Assembly (NCBI GenBank): GCA_018402455.1 | Contig: JAGYIG010000007.1 | Span: forward strand, 1-64,000 | DNA length: 64,000 bases | DNA from: Opitutaceae bacterium | GTDB taxonomy: Bacteria > Verrucomicrobiota > Verrucomicrobiia > Opitutales > Opitutaceae | Reading direction: 5' to 3' | Part shown: positions 51,190-60,153 of the stretch, one piece after another | How the letters are laid out: each line of letters opens with the position of its first letter | How positions within the stretch are numbered: position 1 is the first letter of the stretch | The notes under the pieces: generated by a model | Database searches by the model: none | Told to the model about the DNA's origin: nothing | What the model saw: only the letters and a program-made list of their open reading frames with translations | Translations under genes and position numbers: made by a program

Positions 51190-52260
51190 ATGTTCCTGTT
51201 CGCGACCGCGATCGTTCTCACGCTCAGCATCTCGTTTGTGTGCTCCCTCATGGAGGCATTAATTTTGAGCACCAGTGTTTCGGAGGTGGAATCGCTCAAA
51301 AAGACCCGTCCCCGCAGCGGCCAGATCCTGGAGCAGCTCACCGGAAACCTCGAGGAAACGATCTCCACGATCCTGACCCTCAACACCATCGCCAACACCC
51401 TGGGCTCGATCACCATCGGCGGACTGGCCATCGAACTCTATGGGCAAACCGCCCTCGGCATCGTTTCCGCGCTCATGACCCTGGGGATTTTGTTTTTCTC
51501 GGAGGTCATTCCCAAAAACCTCGGCGTCGTTTATCGGATCAGTCTGCAGCCCCACGTGGTGTATCCGCTCCTGTGGATGCGCAACGCCCTGCGGCCCGTT
51601 ACTTATCTTTGCAACGTTCTGGTGCGGATCGTCATCACCTCCCCGCCCGAGAAAACGGATTCGGACGAGGAGATCATCCTGCTGGCCGAGCGCGGCACTC
51701 TGGATGGCTCCATTTCCAAAAACGAATCCAGTATCATCGCCAACGCGCTCTCGCTCGATGATGTGCGGGTGCATGAGATCATGACCCCCCGGACGGTGGT
51801 CACCTCGTTTAGTTGCTCGTCGACGGTCGGCGAGGTCTTCGACGCCTATCCCAACATCCCCTTTGCGCGCATCCCGGTCTACGAAGACAGCCTCGACCAC
51901 GTGGTGGGCATGGTCCGCCGCCGCGATTTATTGAAAGCGGTGGCCAACGACCTCGAACAAGATCCGATCACGGCGCACATGCAGGAAATCCATTTCGTGC
52001 CCGAGACCGCCACCGCCGCCCAAGCCTTGCAGGAGTTTTTGCGCATCCACCAACAACTCTTTGTGGTAGTGGATGAGTTTGGCTCCACCGCCGGCGTGCT
52101 CACGATTGAAGACGTGATGGAGCATTTGATCGGGCGGGAGATTTTTGAAAAAGACGACCTGGCGGTGGACATGCGGGAGTTGGCGCGTGCCCGCCTTAAG
52201 AAAACCTTGCGCACCCGCCGACCGAATCCACCCGCCCCCACTTCTCCTCCGGAAAAGTAG
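51190..52260 (+). CDS. CNNM-domain and CBS-pair membrane protein (hemolysin C-like)
   Basis: 356 residues. CNNM (DUF21) transmembrane domain about 1-165 with three or four hydrophobic segments, including SFVCSLMEALILSTS and the conserved FFSEVIPKNLG, then a cytoplasmic CBS pair (about 190-310; EIMTPRTVVTSF and VVDEFGSTAGVLTIEDVMEHLIG). The CorC/HlyC C-terminal domain present in longer relatives is absent; the protein ends after a basic, Pro-rich tail. Family members have been linked to Mg/Co ion efflux or homeostasis. It lies 12 bp upstream of lgt, so the two are co-transcribed. Confidence 0.93.
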   Translation: MFLFATAIVLTLSISFVCSLMEALILSTSVSEVESLKKTRPRSGQILEQLTGNLEETISTILTLNTIANTLGSITIGGLAIELYGQTALGIVSALMTLGILFFSEVIPKNLGVVYRISLQPHVVYPLLWMRNALRPVTYLCNVLVRIVITSPPEKTDSDEEIILLAERGTLDGSISKNESSIIANALSLDDVRVHEIMTPRTVVTSFSCSSTVGEVFDAYPNIPFARIPVYEDSLDHVVGMVRRRDLLKAVANDLEQDPITAHMQEIHFVPETATAAQALQEFLRIHQQLFVVVDEFGSTAGVLTIEDVMEHLIGREIFEKDDLAVDMRELARARLKKTLRTRRPNPPAPTSPPEK

Positions 52261-52272
52261 GCGGCCGCCGCT

Positions 52273-53100
52273 ATGTCCGACCCCGCCACCCCCTCCCATT
52301 GGGTGCACGATCTGAGTCCGTTTTTGATTCAATTCAATGAGAGCTTCGGGCTGCGCTACTACGGGCTTTCCTACCTGCTGGGTTTCGCGCTCGGAGGTTG
52401 GATCCTCTGGGTGGCCGCCCTGCGCGGGCGCCTCGCCCTGAAGCCCGAAGCCGTGGCCGACCTGATGACCGCCCTCGTGATCGGCGTTATGGTGGGCGGC
52501 CGCTTGGGTTATTTCGCACTCTACGAGCCCCGGACCGTGTTGGAGGACCCGATCCAGTTGATCCGGGTATGGGACGGCGGCATGGCCTCTCACGGCGGTT
52601 TCGTGGGCGTGGGCGTAGCGATCGCCTGGTTCGTGCGAAAGCACCCCATTCGCTTCTTCGCGCTCGCCGATGCCGTGATCGCGGTCGCCCCGCTGGGCGT
52701 AGGCCTCGGGCGCGTGGCCAACTTCATCAACGGTGAACTCTGGGGCCGCGTCACCGACGTCTCATGGGCGGTGATCTTTCCCGCCAGCGCGATTCCCGGC
52801 ACGCCTCTGGCGGAAATCCCGGCGCGGCATCCCTCCCAAATCTACGCCGCGGCGTTGGAGGGATTTCTGATCTTCGCCTACCTGCAATGGCGCTTTTGGA
52901 AAACGGCAGCCCCCCTCCGTCAGCCGGGCCGCATTACCGGAGAGTTTTTGATCATTTATGGTATCGCCCGGGTGATCACCGAAATGTTTCGCGAACCCGA
53001 CGCGAGTCTGCTGCTGGGCCTCACCCGGGGCACCCTCTACTCCCTGTTGATGGTCATCGCGGGCACCATCGTGCTGCGACGGACCAAGCCTCTAGGGTGA
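52273..53100 (+). CDS. lgt: Prolipoprotein diacylglyceryl transferase
   Basis: 275 residues, seven-helix inner-membrane enzyme that transfers diacylglycerol from phosphatidylglycerol to the lipobox Cys of prolipoproteins, the first step of lipoprotein maturation. Signatures: HGGFVGVGVAIAWF, GRVANFINGELWGRVTD (the Lgt signature with key Arg, Asn and Glu), and RHPSQIYAAALEGF. The family is essential in most Gram-negatives; a substrate with a lipobox is encoded at 58384-58959. Second gene after the CNNM protein; the signal-peptidase-like gene follows 79 bp later. Confidence 0.96.
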   Translation: MSDPATPSHWVHDLSPFLIQFNESFGLRYYGLSYLLGFALGGWILWVAALRGRLALKPEAVADLMTALVIGVMVGGRLGYFALYEPRTVLEDPIQLIRVWDGGMASHGGFVGVGVAIAWFVRKHPIRFFALADAVIAVAPLGVGLGRVANFINGELWGRVTDVSWAVIFPASAIPGTPLAEIPARHPSQIYAAALEGFLIFAYLQWRFWKTAAPLRQPGRITGEFLIIYGIARVITEMFREPDASLLLGLTRGTLYSLLMVIAGTIVLRRTKPLG

Positions 53101-53179
53101 TTCCTCAGGGCGATCTAGGCAATCAACCCTAGAGCAAAAAGTTTGGATTCCGAGCAAGGCCCCGCAGCCTTTGGGGGCA

Positions 53180-53674
53180 ATGCGGCACGCGAGGCGAACA
53201 TTGATCGGAATCCTACTCCTGTGGGTCAGTGGTCTTCCGCTCGCTGCCAGCACCGATTCGACCCGCAATCCCGTGCAATGGGTGCGTGGTGTATATGTCG
53301 CCGAGTCCCCCGCGGCGGCACCGGTGCCCGCGAGTATTGCCGAATCGGTCGCCCGGACCCGGGCTCGGGAATTGGGCGGGGTGGCCGTCCCCGCGACCGG
53401 TCGATCCATGCTGCCGTTGTATCAAAGCGGCACGATCATGGTCATCGCTCCGGTCGATTATGATGACCTCAAGCGGGGCCAAACCGTCATTTACCAAAAC
53501 CGCGAAGGCCGTCACGTGGCTCACATTCTGGTGGCCAAGTGCCGCACCGGCTGGCGCGTGACCGGCCTGAACAACCGACTGCACGACGGCCAAGGCGTCA
53601 ACCCCTCCAACTTGCGGGGAGTCGTGGTCGAGGCCTTCCAACCCGTTCGCGGACTGTCCGTCGCCTCCCGCTAA
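53180..53674 (+). CDS. Secreted S26/S24-fold protein with a Ser-His dyad (signal-peptidase-like)
   Basis: 164 residues. N-terminal signal peptide or anchor (about 6-23, LIGILLLWVSGLPLAAS), a Pro/Ala linker, then a compact signal-peptidase/LexA-type domain (about 65-160). The nucleophile position is Ser76 in ATGRSMLPLY (box B, S-M-L-P). The usual bacterial general base Lys is not at its place; the matching strand reads GRHVAHILVA with His115, 39 residues after the Ser, as in the endoplasmic-reticulum/archaeal type, followed by GLNNRLHD resembling the GDNN..DD box with one Asp replaced. It may be an atypical peptidase or an inactive relative. The ATG at 53180 has GGGGG just upstream. It follows lgt. 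Confidence 0.72.
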   Translation: MRHARRTLIGILLLWVSGLPLAASTDSTRNPVQWVRGVYVAESPAAAPVPASIAESVARTRARELGGVAVPATGRSMLPLYQSGTIMVIAPVDYDDLKRGQTVIYQNREGRHVAHILVAKCRTGWRVTGLNNRLHDGQGVNPSNLRGVVVEAFQPVRGLSVASR

Positions 53675-53745
53675 GCGCGATCCGTCGCGTCCTTTACTTG
53701 GCTGGTGCGGGTGGTTTGATGGGGTGCTGATTACCCTGCCCCACC

Positions 53746-55098
53746 ATGAAATCATTCCCCGCTTGTTTTGCGGCCGTTTTTTGCGGCCTAAGTCTTTTTT
53801 GCTCCGCGGAAACCACCTCGAACTACGATCGCGCGGCCGATGATCATGACTTCACCGTATTCATGCGCGAAAGCGGTTGGTGCTGGTTTCAAGATCCCCG
53901 CGCCATCATCGCCGGCGATCACCTGCTGATCGGTGCGGTGCAGGGCAACGGATCCGGCGCCGCCCACGTCGGGGTCTTTGATCTCAACCAAGGCCAACCC
54001 CTCGGCACGGCATTGATGCGCGACGACTTCGGGCACGACGACCACAACTCACCGGTATTCTACCGCCGCCCCGACGGCCAGGTCCTCGCGATGTATGCCC
54101 TGCACCACGAGGACCTCCTGCACCGCTGGCGTCTCTCGGATCCGTCTGATCCGCTGCGTTGGTCCCCCGAACGAACCTATACCCACGACTACGCCAACGC
54201 GGGCAAGATCACCTACATGAATCTGTTCGCGTTGGCGGATGAGGGACTGCTCTACAACTTCCATCGCGGCATCGAATTCAATCCCGCGTTCATCATCTCC
54301 CGCGATCACGGCGACACCTGGAGCGACCCCACCCACTTCATCGCCAGCGAGCTGGACGGCCGTCATCGCCCCTACGCCCGCTACGCGAGCAATGGCACGG
54401 ATTCCATTCACGTGGGATTCACCGACGGTCACCCCCGACGCTTTGGCAACAGCATCTACTACACGCGGTTCAGCGATGGCCAATTTCATCGCGCCGACGG
54501 CACCGTCATCAAATCCCTCGCCGCCGAGGGACCCCTCCGTCCCAGCGAGGCGGAACGGGTCTACCAAGGCAGCGAAACCGTCAACGACGACTGGGACTTG
54601 AGCGCAGTCGGGGCCGCTTGGACCAGCGAAACGGCCATCGACGCGGCGGGAAACCCCCACCTCGCCTACACCCTCTACCACGCCAATACCGACAACCGCT
54701 ACCGACTGGCCTCGTGGGACGGATCGCGCTGGATCGATCGCGAGGTCGCCTACGCCGGGCACTGCCTGTATGACCGTGAAGCCAGCTACACGGGATTGAT
54801 CAGCCTGGACCCCATTGATCCCGAAGTGGTGTTTATTTCCACCAACGTGCACCCCACCACCGGCGAAGATACGGGCGGCTATCATGAGATTTATCGGGCT
54901 CGCATCGGTCCCGCGGATGACATCACCACCCTCGTATGGACACCAGTGACCACCGACTCTCCGGTGCGAAACCTGCGCCCCCTCATCCTGCGGGAGGGGA
55001 GCCGGCGAGTCGTGCTGTGGAATCGGGGCGACTTCACAACCTACCTCGACTACCAACTCGATGCCGTTGGTTTCGTGGAAACGGTCGCGGCCCCCTGA
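53746..55098 (+). CDS. Secreted BNR_4 propeller protein, possible polysaccharide lyase (PL24/PL25-like)
   Basis: 450 residues. Signal peptide 1-21 (GLSLFCSAET). BNR_4 family seven-bladed propeller. In characterised BNR_4 lyases acting on ulvan-type polysaccharides the active site has two His 20 residues apart and a Tyr and Arg about 16 apart; here His100 (DDHNSP) and His120 (YALHH) are 20 apart, and Tyr157 (ITYMNL) and Arg174 (FHRGIEFNP) are 17 apart. This supports a lyase-like site, although a neighbouring non-lyase BNR_4 role is possible. That comparison rests on remembered family features and needs an alignment. Monocistronic, no adjacent polysaccharide-use genes. Confidence 0.82.
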   Translation: MKSFPACFAAVFCGLSLFCSAETTSNYDRAADDHDFTVFMRESGWCWFQDPRAIIAGDHLLIGAVQGNGSGAAHVGVFDLNQGQPLGTALMRDDFGHDDHNSPVFYRRPDGQVLAMYALHHEDLLHRWRLSDPSDPLRWSPERTYTHDYANAGKITYMNLFALADEGLLYNFHRGIEFNPAFIISRDHGDTWSDPTHFIASELDGRHRPYARYASNGTDSIHVGFTDGHPRRFGNSIYYTRFSDGQFHRADGTVIKSLAAEGPLRPSEAERVYQGSETVNDDWDLSAVGAAWTSETAIDAAGNPHLAYTLYHANTDNRYRLASWDGSRWIDREVAYAGHCLYDREASYTGLISLDPIDPEVVFISTNVHPTTGEDTGGYHEIYRARIGPADDITTLVWTPVTTDSPVRNLRPLILREGSRRVVLWNRGDFTTYLDYQLDAVGFVETVAAP

Positions 55099-55259
55099 GG
55101 ACGTTTTCTGGGAAATGACGGATCAGCTAAACGGCGGGGGGGGATTGACGATCACCGGCTGCGGCGGTCGCGTGGTGGTGAGCAACCGGATGAAACCGAT
55201 GGACCGTCAGCCTGCAGCGGCGGTCACGGCGAGACGCGCCCTACCTGTTCAATCCCATG

Positions 55260-55883
55260 CTATTCCTCTCGCCCGGCCGAAATCCGCCGATCCCGTTTGG
55301 TCCGCACGGCCGTGATGATCGCCGCGCGCAGCGCGGCCTCCATCGCATCGAGCCCAAATTCCGGTCGGGGCCGCGGCACGTGAATAAACCCACCCCGCGG
55401 GCCAGGATAACGCCGTAAATAATGTATCAGACAATAGAATACATGATTACAAACATAGGTGCCCGCACTGGTGGACACCTCGACCGGCCACCCCGCCCGG
55501 ACCAACTTCTGATACATGGCCTTGATCGGCAAGGTGGAGAGGTAGGCGGTCGCCCCGGTTTTCCGAATGGGGACGTCGACGGGTTTTTGGCCTTGATTGT
55601 CCGGGATGCGCGCATCGTCGAGATTGAGGGCAACCCGCTCCAGCGAAAGGACCTGTCGCCCCGCCGCCAGACCCAGGCAAATGACCATTTCGGGGTGGTG
55701 GCGACGAATGGCCCGTTGCAACTCCGTGGCGGCGACCCCGAAAGCCACCGGGAGATTCTGCCCTCTCACCAAGCGGCCGTGCAGTCGCGCTCCGTCCAAC
55801 CGCGCCGCCAGTTGCCCGGAGGGATTTTCGACATCGCCGCCGAAGGGCTCAAACCCGGTGACCAATATTTTGCGTTCCATCAT
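55260..55883 (-). CDS. pcp: Pyroglutamyl-peptidase I (C15)
   Basis: 207 residues, cytosolic cysteine peptidase removing N-terminal pyroglutamate (5-oxoproline) from peptides. Conserved pieces: start KILVTGFEPFGGDVENPS, the Glu of SLERVALNLDDARIPDN, the Cys in STSAGTYVCNHVFY, and the His in GGFIHVPRPRPE, giving the Glu-Cys-His triad. Its ATG (55883) overlaps the pxpA stop as ATGA, so it is translationally coupled to the 5-oxoprolinase genes. The enzyme releases 5-oxoproline and PxpABC would convert it to glutamate. Confidence 0.94.
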   Translation of the reverse strand: MMERKILVTGFEPFGGDVENPSGQLAARLDGARLHGRLVRGQNLPVAFGVAATELQRAIRRHHPEMVICLGLAAGRQVLSLERVALNLDDARIPDNQGQKPVDVPIRKTGATAYLSTLPIKAMYQKLVRAGWPVEVSTSAGTYVCNHVFYCLIHYLRRYPGPRGGFIHVPRPRPEFGLDAMEAALRAAIITAVRTKRDRRISAGREE

Positions 55884-56597
55884 CCCGTCCAACAGTTCGT
55901 GACCGTGACCCCAGCGGCTTTGAGCCCAGCGCGAATTCGCGTGGCGAACGCCACCGCCTGGGGATGATCCCCGTGCAGGCATATTGAGTCAGCCCGCAGG
56001 CTCACCCACGCGCCGGAGAGACTCCTGACCTGTCCCCGCTCCATCAAATCCAACACCTGAACCAGGGCTGCTTCAGGGGTCGACCACAAGGCGCCGGGCC
56101 GTTCGCGCGAAACCAGTTGGCCGTCGGCATCGTAAGCCCGATCCGCAAACGCCTCTGTTTTGGTATTCACAGGTATTCGCCGCCAATCCCGCAGTGACCA
56201 GCGCACCGCTCGCCAACGCCAACAAGCCCAACCTGGGACGAAGGAGTCGCACCGTGGCTGCCACCACGCTGCCACGTCAGCATCCTGCGCCGCCATGTTA
56301 GAGGGTACCGTGCGGTTTGACGTAAGTGAAGGCCCCATGAGCGCGCAAGGCGGTCAGTTGGTTCCAGACTGCTGGCGCACCTGAGGGCGTCAACCGCTGT
56401 TCGTGCCGACCAAAATTCGCGCGATCCGCGAAACCCGGGATGAAGCACCACGTGATGAGCCGCGGCCAACTGCAAGGTGTGGCGTATCGTGGCATCGTCC
56501 CTGGCGCCAGGCCACACTGGCGGAGGTGACCAGGGCATCAACTGATCTCCCGTCCTCCGCCCTCTCCCACATCGCAGTTCAAATCAATGACGGTCAT
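55880..56597 (-). pseudogene. pxpA: 5-oxoprolinase subunit A (LamB/YcsF), broken by several frame changes
   Basis: The gene starts at ATG 56597 (MTVIDLNCDVGEG), the standard PxpA N-terminus, and ends with ...GLKAAGVTVTNCWTG at 55880. Between 56560 and 56165 recognisable PxpA segments occur in different frames, in order: DALVTSASVA, DDATIRHTLQLAAAHHVVL, DRANFGRHEQRLTPSG ... HGAFTYVKPHGTL, NMAAQDADVAA, VAATVRLLRPRLGLLALASG. From EAFADRAYDADGQLVSRERPG (about 56150) to the end the frame is open. That requires about six indels in 430 bp. Either the sequence is locally faulty or the gene is decaying. The last 95 codons and the pcp coupling are intact. PxpA works with PxpB and PxpC in ATP-dependent hydrolysis of 5-oxoproline. 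Confidence 0.85.
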
Positions 56598-58253
56598 CGC
56601 GGACGAATCAGTCGAAGTAACCGGGCCGTAAACCCAGATCCCGGCGGCCCGGTGACGGGCTTCCTGAGCCTCGGCCAAATCCACGGCCACAAATCTCACT
56701 TCCCCTCCCAACGGAACCGATGCGAGGACCGGAATATCGGCGGAGATCACTCCGGCGAAACGCGGGTAACCCCCCAATGATTGACGGTCCGCCATCAGCA
56801 CCAACGGCTGGCCGCTGGGCGGAATCTGCACCGTGCCCAAGGCCACGGGCTGAGACACCATTTCGTCGGCAGCGAGCGGGGTGACCTTGGGACCTTCCAA
56901 ACGAAATCCCATTCGATTGGAGTCCGGCGAGAGACGATACTCGGCGGCCAGAAATTCCGTCCAAGCGGCGGGACCAAACCCCGCGGCCTCCGGCCCCGGC
57001 AAGACGCGAATCTCGGTCAGGGTTTCGCGCGGCAAACCCCGTAATCCGGACGCCAGACTCCACCCGGTCCGCACCTCCGGAACCGGGCCTGAGCCGGTTG
57101 CCAGCCAATCCCCGGTCCGCAACTCGCGCCCTTGGAATCCGCCGAAACCCGCCGCCACCTGAGTGCTCGCCGAGCCCAGTTTGAGCGGCACATCAATGCC
57201 TCCGGCAACCGCCAAATAGCCCCTCCCTCCCCGCGGTAGCTTACTGAGGTCGAGGACTTCTCCCGCTTGCACGGGAAACGGTAACCCCACCGGTCGGCCG
57301 GCCACCTCCGCCCCGGTTATGGCGACCAAGGAAGCCTCGGAAAAACGGAGCACCGGCCCTTTGAGCGCCCATTCCAGCCCCGGCGCGCCCGCGGGATTGC
57401 CCACCAGTAAATTCGCCACGGCCAACGCCCTCGAATTGAGCGCCCCGCCTTCCGCCACTCCCATTGATTGAAATCCCGGCCGACCCAGATCCTGCACGAG
57501 GGTCTGCACCCCTCCGGCCAAGACTTCGAGTCGCCCGCCCGATGAGGAGGTCGCCTCGCCGGGCACCGTCGGCGCACGGACCGGATCCGAATCCGCGGTG
57601 GGCAGGGCAGTCACCGGCTTGAAGCGCACCCGATCCCCGACCTGCAGCCAGGAGGGTTCGGCGGCATCGGGATCGAACAGCCGTTGGGCCGTGCGACCGA
57701 TCAGATTCCAGCCGCCCGGGAGCTCCTGCGGATACACTCCGGTTTGGGTGCCACCAATTCCCACCGAGCCCGCTGGCACCCGCAGGCGGGGCGTTTCCCG
57801 TCGCGGACACGCCAGCACGGGGTCCAGGCCCGAGAGGTAGGGAAAACCGGGAGCAAACCCGAGGGCGCTGACTTGGTAGGTGACCTTGGCGTGGCGCTTG
57901 ATGACCTCGCGTTCGGTCAATCCGAGCCGCGCGGCCATGCTCGCCAAATCCGGACCCGCTTCTCCCCCATAGACCACCGGCAATACCCGACGGCGGGACG
58001 ACAGGCGCCCGGTGACCCGCTTTGAGCCGACCCCCAAGACCTCTTCAAGTCGCTCACGAGCCCTAAAAACATCGCTTTCGGGACGCAGATGCAGCGCGAC
58101 CGCATTTAAGCCCGGCACCACTTCCTGGGCACCCAACTCCGGATCCCGGCTAAGGAACTGGGCGACCTGACGGACCTTCCGGAGCGTTGTCGGACCGGGA
58201 GCAGCGGCCACTTCGATTACTAAAGCCGTATCGCTGAGGACTTTGATGGTCAT
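56538..58253 (-). CDS. 5-oxoprolinase subunits B and C fused (KipI-KipA)
   Basis: About 571 codons. Residues 1-215 are PxpB/KipI: VAQFLSRDPELGAQEVVPGL, GFAPGFPYLSGLDP, RVPAGSVGIGGTQTGVYP and GGWNLIGRT. Residues about 230-550 are PxpC/KipA: GVQTLVQDLGRPGFQSMGV, ANLLVGNP, TGAEVAGRPVG, GRGYLAVAGGIDVP, MGFRLEGPKV and ADRQSLGGYPRFAGV. Fused PxpB-PxpC is known in other bacteria. The frame runs without stop into the pxpA start (ATG 56597) and ends at 56538 after the first 19 codons of pxpA, so either a one-base fault lies near 56620 or C and A are joined. Start ATG at 58253. Together with pxpA and pcp it forms the 5-oxoproline salvage operon. Confidence 0.9.
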   Translation of the reverse strand: MTIKVLSDTALVIEVAAAPGPTTLRKVRQVAQFLSRDPELGAQEVVPGLNAVALHLRPESDVFRARERLEEVLGVGSKRVTGRLSSRRRVLPVVYGGEAGPDLASMAARLGLTEREVIKRHAKVTYQVSALGFAPGFPYLSGLDPVLACPRRETPRLRVPAGSVGIGGTQTGVYPQELPGGWNLIGRTAQRLFDPDAAEPSWLQVGDRVRFKPVTALPTADSDPVRAPTVPGEATSSSGGRLEVLAGGVQTLVQDLGRPGFQSMGVAEGGALNSRALAVANLLVGNPAGAPGLEWALKGPVLRFSEASLVAITGAEVAGRPVGLPFPVQAGEVLDLSKLPRGGRGYLAVAGGIDVPLKLGSASTQVAAGFGGFQGRELRTGDWLATGSGPVPEVRTGWSLASGLRGLPRETLTEIRVLPGPEAAGFGPAAWTEFLAAEYRLSPDSNRMGFRLEGPKVTPLAADEMVSQPVALGTVQIPPSGQPLVLMADRQSLGGYPRFAGVISADIPVLASVPLGGEVRFVAVDLAEAQEARHRAAGIWVYGPVTSTDSSAMTVIDLNCDVGEGGGREIS

Positions 58254-58383
58254 TCCCCGCAACTCTCCGACGGATTGTCGTCCGAGACAAGCCCACCCCT
58301 TGGTTACTTATACCCCTTAGCCTCGAGCTGATAGTTTACCGGATAGGGTTGAGTTTAGCTCTGGAAGCCGAGTTATTCCCCGG

Positions 58384-58959
58384 ATGCCCGCCCGACCGGC
58401 TATCATTGCCATTATCGCCCTAGTGACCCTCACCGCCTGCAGCCCGGATGAGGTGAACTCTTATCGCGTGCCCAAAGAGACCTCCCCCACCATGCCAGGG
58501 GCCGGTGGCGAGGCCCCGGTGTCAACCGGCGGAGGGGCCCTCACGTGGCAGGCGCCGGATCACTGGCTGGATCAGGGTGCCAGCGGCATGCGCCGCGGCA
58601 GCTTTCAAGTGCCCGGCGAAGGTGAGGCCGTGGCCGATCTCTCGATCATCGCCTTCCCTGGTGACGTCGGAGGACTCGCCGCCAACGTCAATCGTTGGCG
58701 AGGCCAGGTGGGGCTGCCCAACCTGTCACCCGCGCAAATCGACGCCGAGGTCGAACACACCGACACCGCCTTTTTCCACGTTGATATCGTGACGATGACC
58801 GGAGACGCGGGCGGGATCCCCACCCGTATCGATGGGGCGATTTTTAATCACGCCGGCGAATCTTGGTTCATCAAGTTCATGGGGCCGGCCGAGCTGGTCG
58901 CCCGGGAAAACGATAATTTCCGCGCGTTCGTAAACACCGTGGCGCCAGCCAACCGCTGA
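58384..58959 (+). CDS. Lipoprotein, hypothetical
   Basis: 191 residues. Type II signal peptide with lipobox LTAC (Cys19), so it is a lipid-anchored periplasmic protein and a substrate for Lgt. The mature part has a low-complexity Gly/Pro linker (about 35-55), then a domain of about 135 residues starting LTWQAPDHWLDQGASGMRRGSF, with AVADLSIIAFPGDVGGLAANVNRWRGQVGLP and ending with IKFMGPAELVARENDNFRAFV. It resembles small lipoproteins of unknown function found next to system II cytochrome c genes. It lies 11 bp upstream of resB, so it is part of that operon, suggesting a role in cytochrome c maturation. Confidence 0.82.
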   Translation: MPARPAIIAIIALVTLTACSPDEVNSYRVPKETSPTMPGAGGEAPVSTGGGALTWQAPDHWLDQGASGMRRGSFQVPGEGEAVADLSIIAFPGDVGGLAANVNRWRGQVGLPNLSPAQIDAEVEHTDTAFFHVDIVTMTGDAGGIPTRIDGAIFNHAGESWFIKFMGPAELVARENDNFRAFVNTVAPANR

Positions 58960-58970
58960 TTTCCTGAACC

Positions 58971-60140
58971 GTGAACGACCTGACCAAAGCCTTTATCGTC
59001 TTCTTCAGCTCCCTGCGGCTCACCGTGGTGCTGATGGCCTTTTCCATGGTGCTCGTGTTTGTGGCCACGCTCGCGCAGGTGGAGCTGGGCATCTACGGCG
59101 TGCAGGAGAAATTCTTCCGCAGCTTCTTCGTGCTGGCCAATATTCCCGGCACGCAAATTCCCTTCCCGGTCATGCCCGGCGGCTATCTGGTCGGTGGCTT
59201 CCTGATGATCAACCTCGTGGCCGCCCATGCGACCCGGTTTAAGTTCATTTGGGCGAAGGTAGGCATTCACCTGACCCATTTCGGGCTCATGGTGCTACTG
59301 GTCGGCGAGCTCGCGATCGGCTTGTTGCAGGAGGACTTTTCGCTGCGGCTGGGCGAGGGAGAGACCCGGGGGTATTCGGAGAGTTTTCGTCGCAATGAGG
59401 TGGTCCTGATCAACAAGAGTGACCCGCAGGAGGACGAAGTCGTGGCGATTCCGGAATCTTTCATCGCCGATTTGAAGCCCGTACAGCATGGTAACATGCC
59501 GTTCCAGGTGATCACCCGCGCGTACTATCCCAACGCCAATATCGGCCTATTGAGCTCCCTGCCCGAAGGCATGGATGCGTCGGTCTTCGCCCCAAACTTT
59601 TCCACTCATGGAATCGGCCCGCGGTTGGGCATCTCTCCCCTGCCGATCACTTACAACGATCAGGAACGTAACCTGCCTGCCGCCTTGGTGGAACTGGTGG
59701 GCACCAGCGGTTCCCTGGGCACCTGGCTGGTATCGCCCATGTTGATCGCGCCGCAGCCGTTCGAATACGAAGGCAAGTCCTGGGAAATCGCGTTCCGCTT
59801 CGAACGCGAATACAAACCGTTCGCGGTCGAGCTGATCGAGCTCCGGCACGACATTTATCCCGGCTCGAACATCCCCAAGAATTTTTCTTCGTTGGTCCGG
59901 GTGCGCGCGGATGGCAGCGAGGACCGGGAGTCGCTCATTCATGAACCACCCGCTGCGCTATCGTGGGTATACCTTCACCAATATCAGATGGACAGCCAAT
60001 GGGTCTCAGCGTTTCTGCAGGTCGTGCACAACCCGGCGCGGGCCCTGGCTCTACGTGGCCTTGCGTGCTTATGACGCTGGGGCTGACCTGGTACTTGGTT
60101 CCACCTCAGCCGCTTCGCCCAACGCCGCAAGGCCGCCTGA
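58971..60140 (+). pseudogene. resB: ResB/CcsB cytochrome c biogenesis protein, 3' part frameshifted
   Basis: System II cytochrome c maturation membrane protein, which with CcsA delivers and attaches heme. The GTG start at 58971 is followed by an open frame to about 59940: N-terminal helices (FFSSLRLTVVLMAFSMVLVF, GYLVGGFLMINLVAAH, VGIHLTHFGLMVLLVGELA) and the periplasmic domain. From about 59940 the expected end appears in pieces in different frames: NHPLRYRGYTF, YQYQMDSQ, VSAF, QVVHNPA, CVLMTLGLTWYLV and HLSRFAQRRKAA with a stop at 60140, 13 bp before ccsA. At least five frame changes lie within 200 bp. As read in one frame it stops at 60074. Confidence 0.85.
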
Positions 60141-60153
60141 GCGCGCCTCTCCT

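Noticed and set aside
55099..55259. Gap with a run of eight or more G (about 55134-55143)
   Set aside because: It is a simple homopolymer between convergent genes; no hairpin, reading frame or repeat structure supports a feature.
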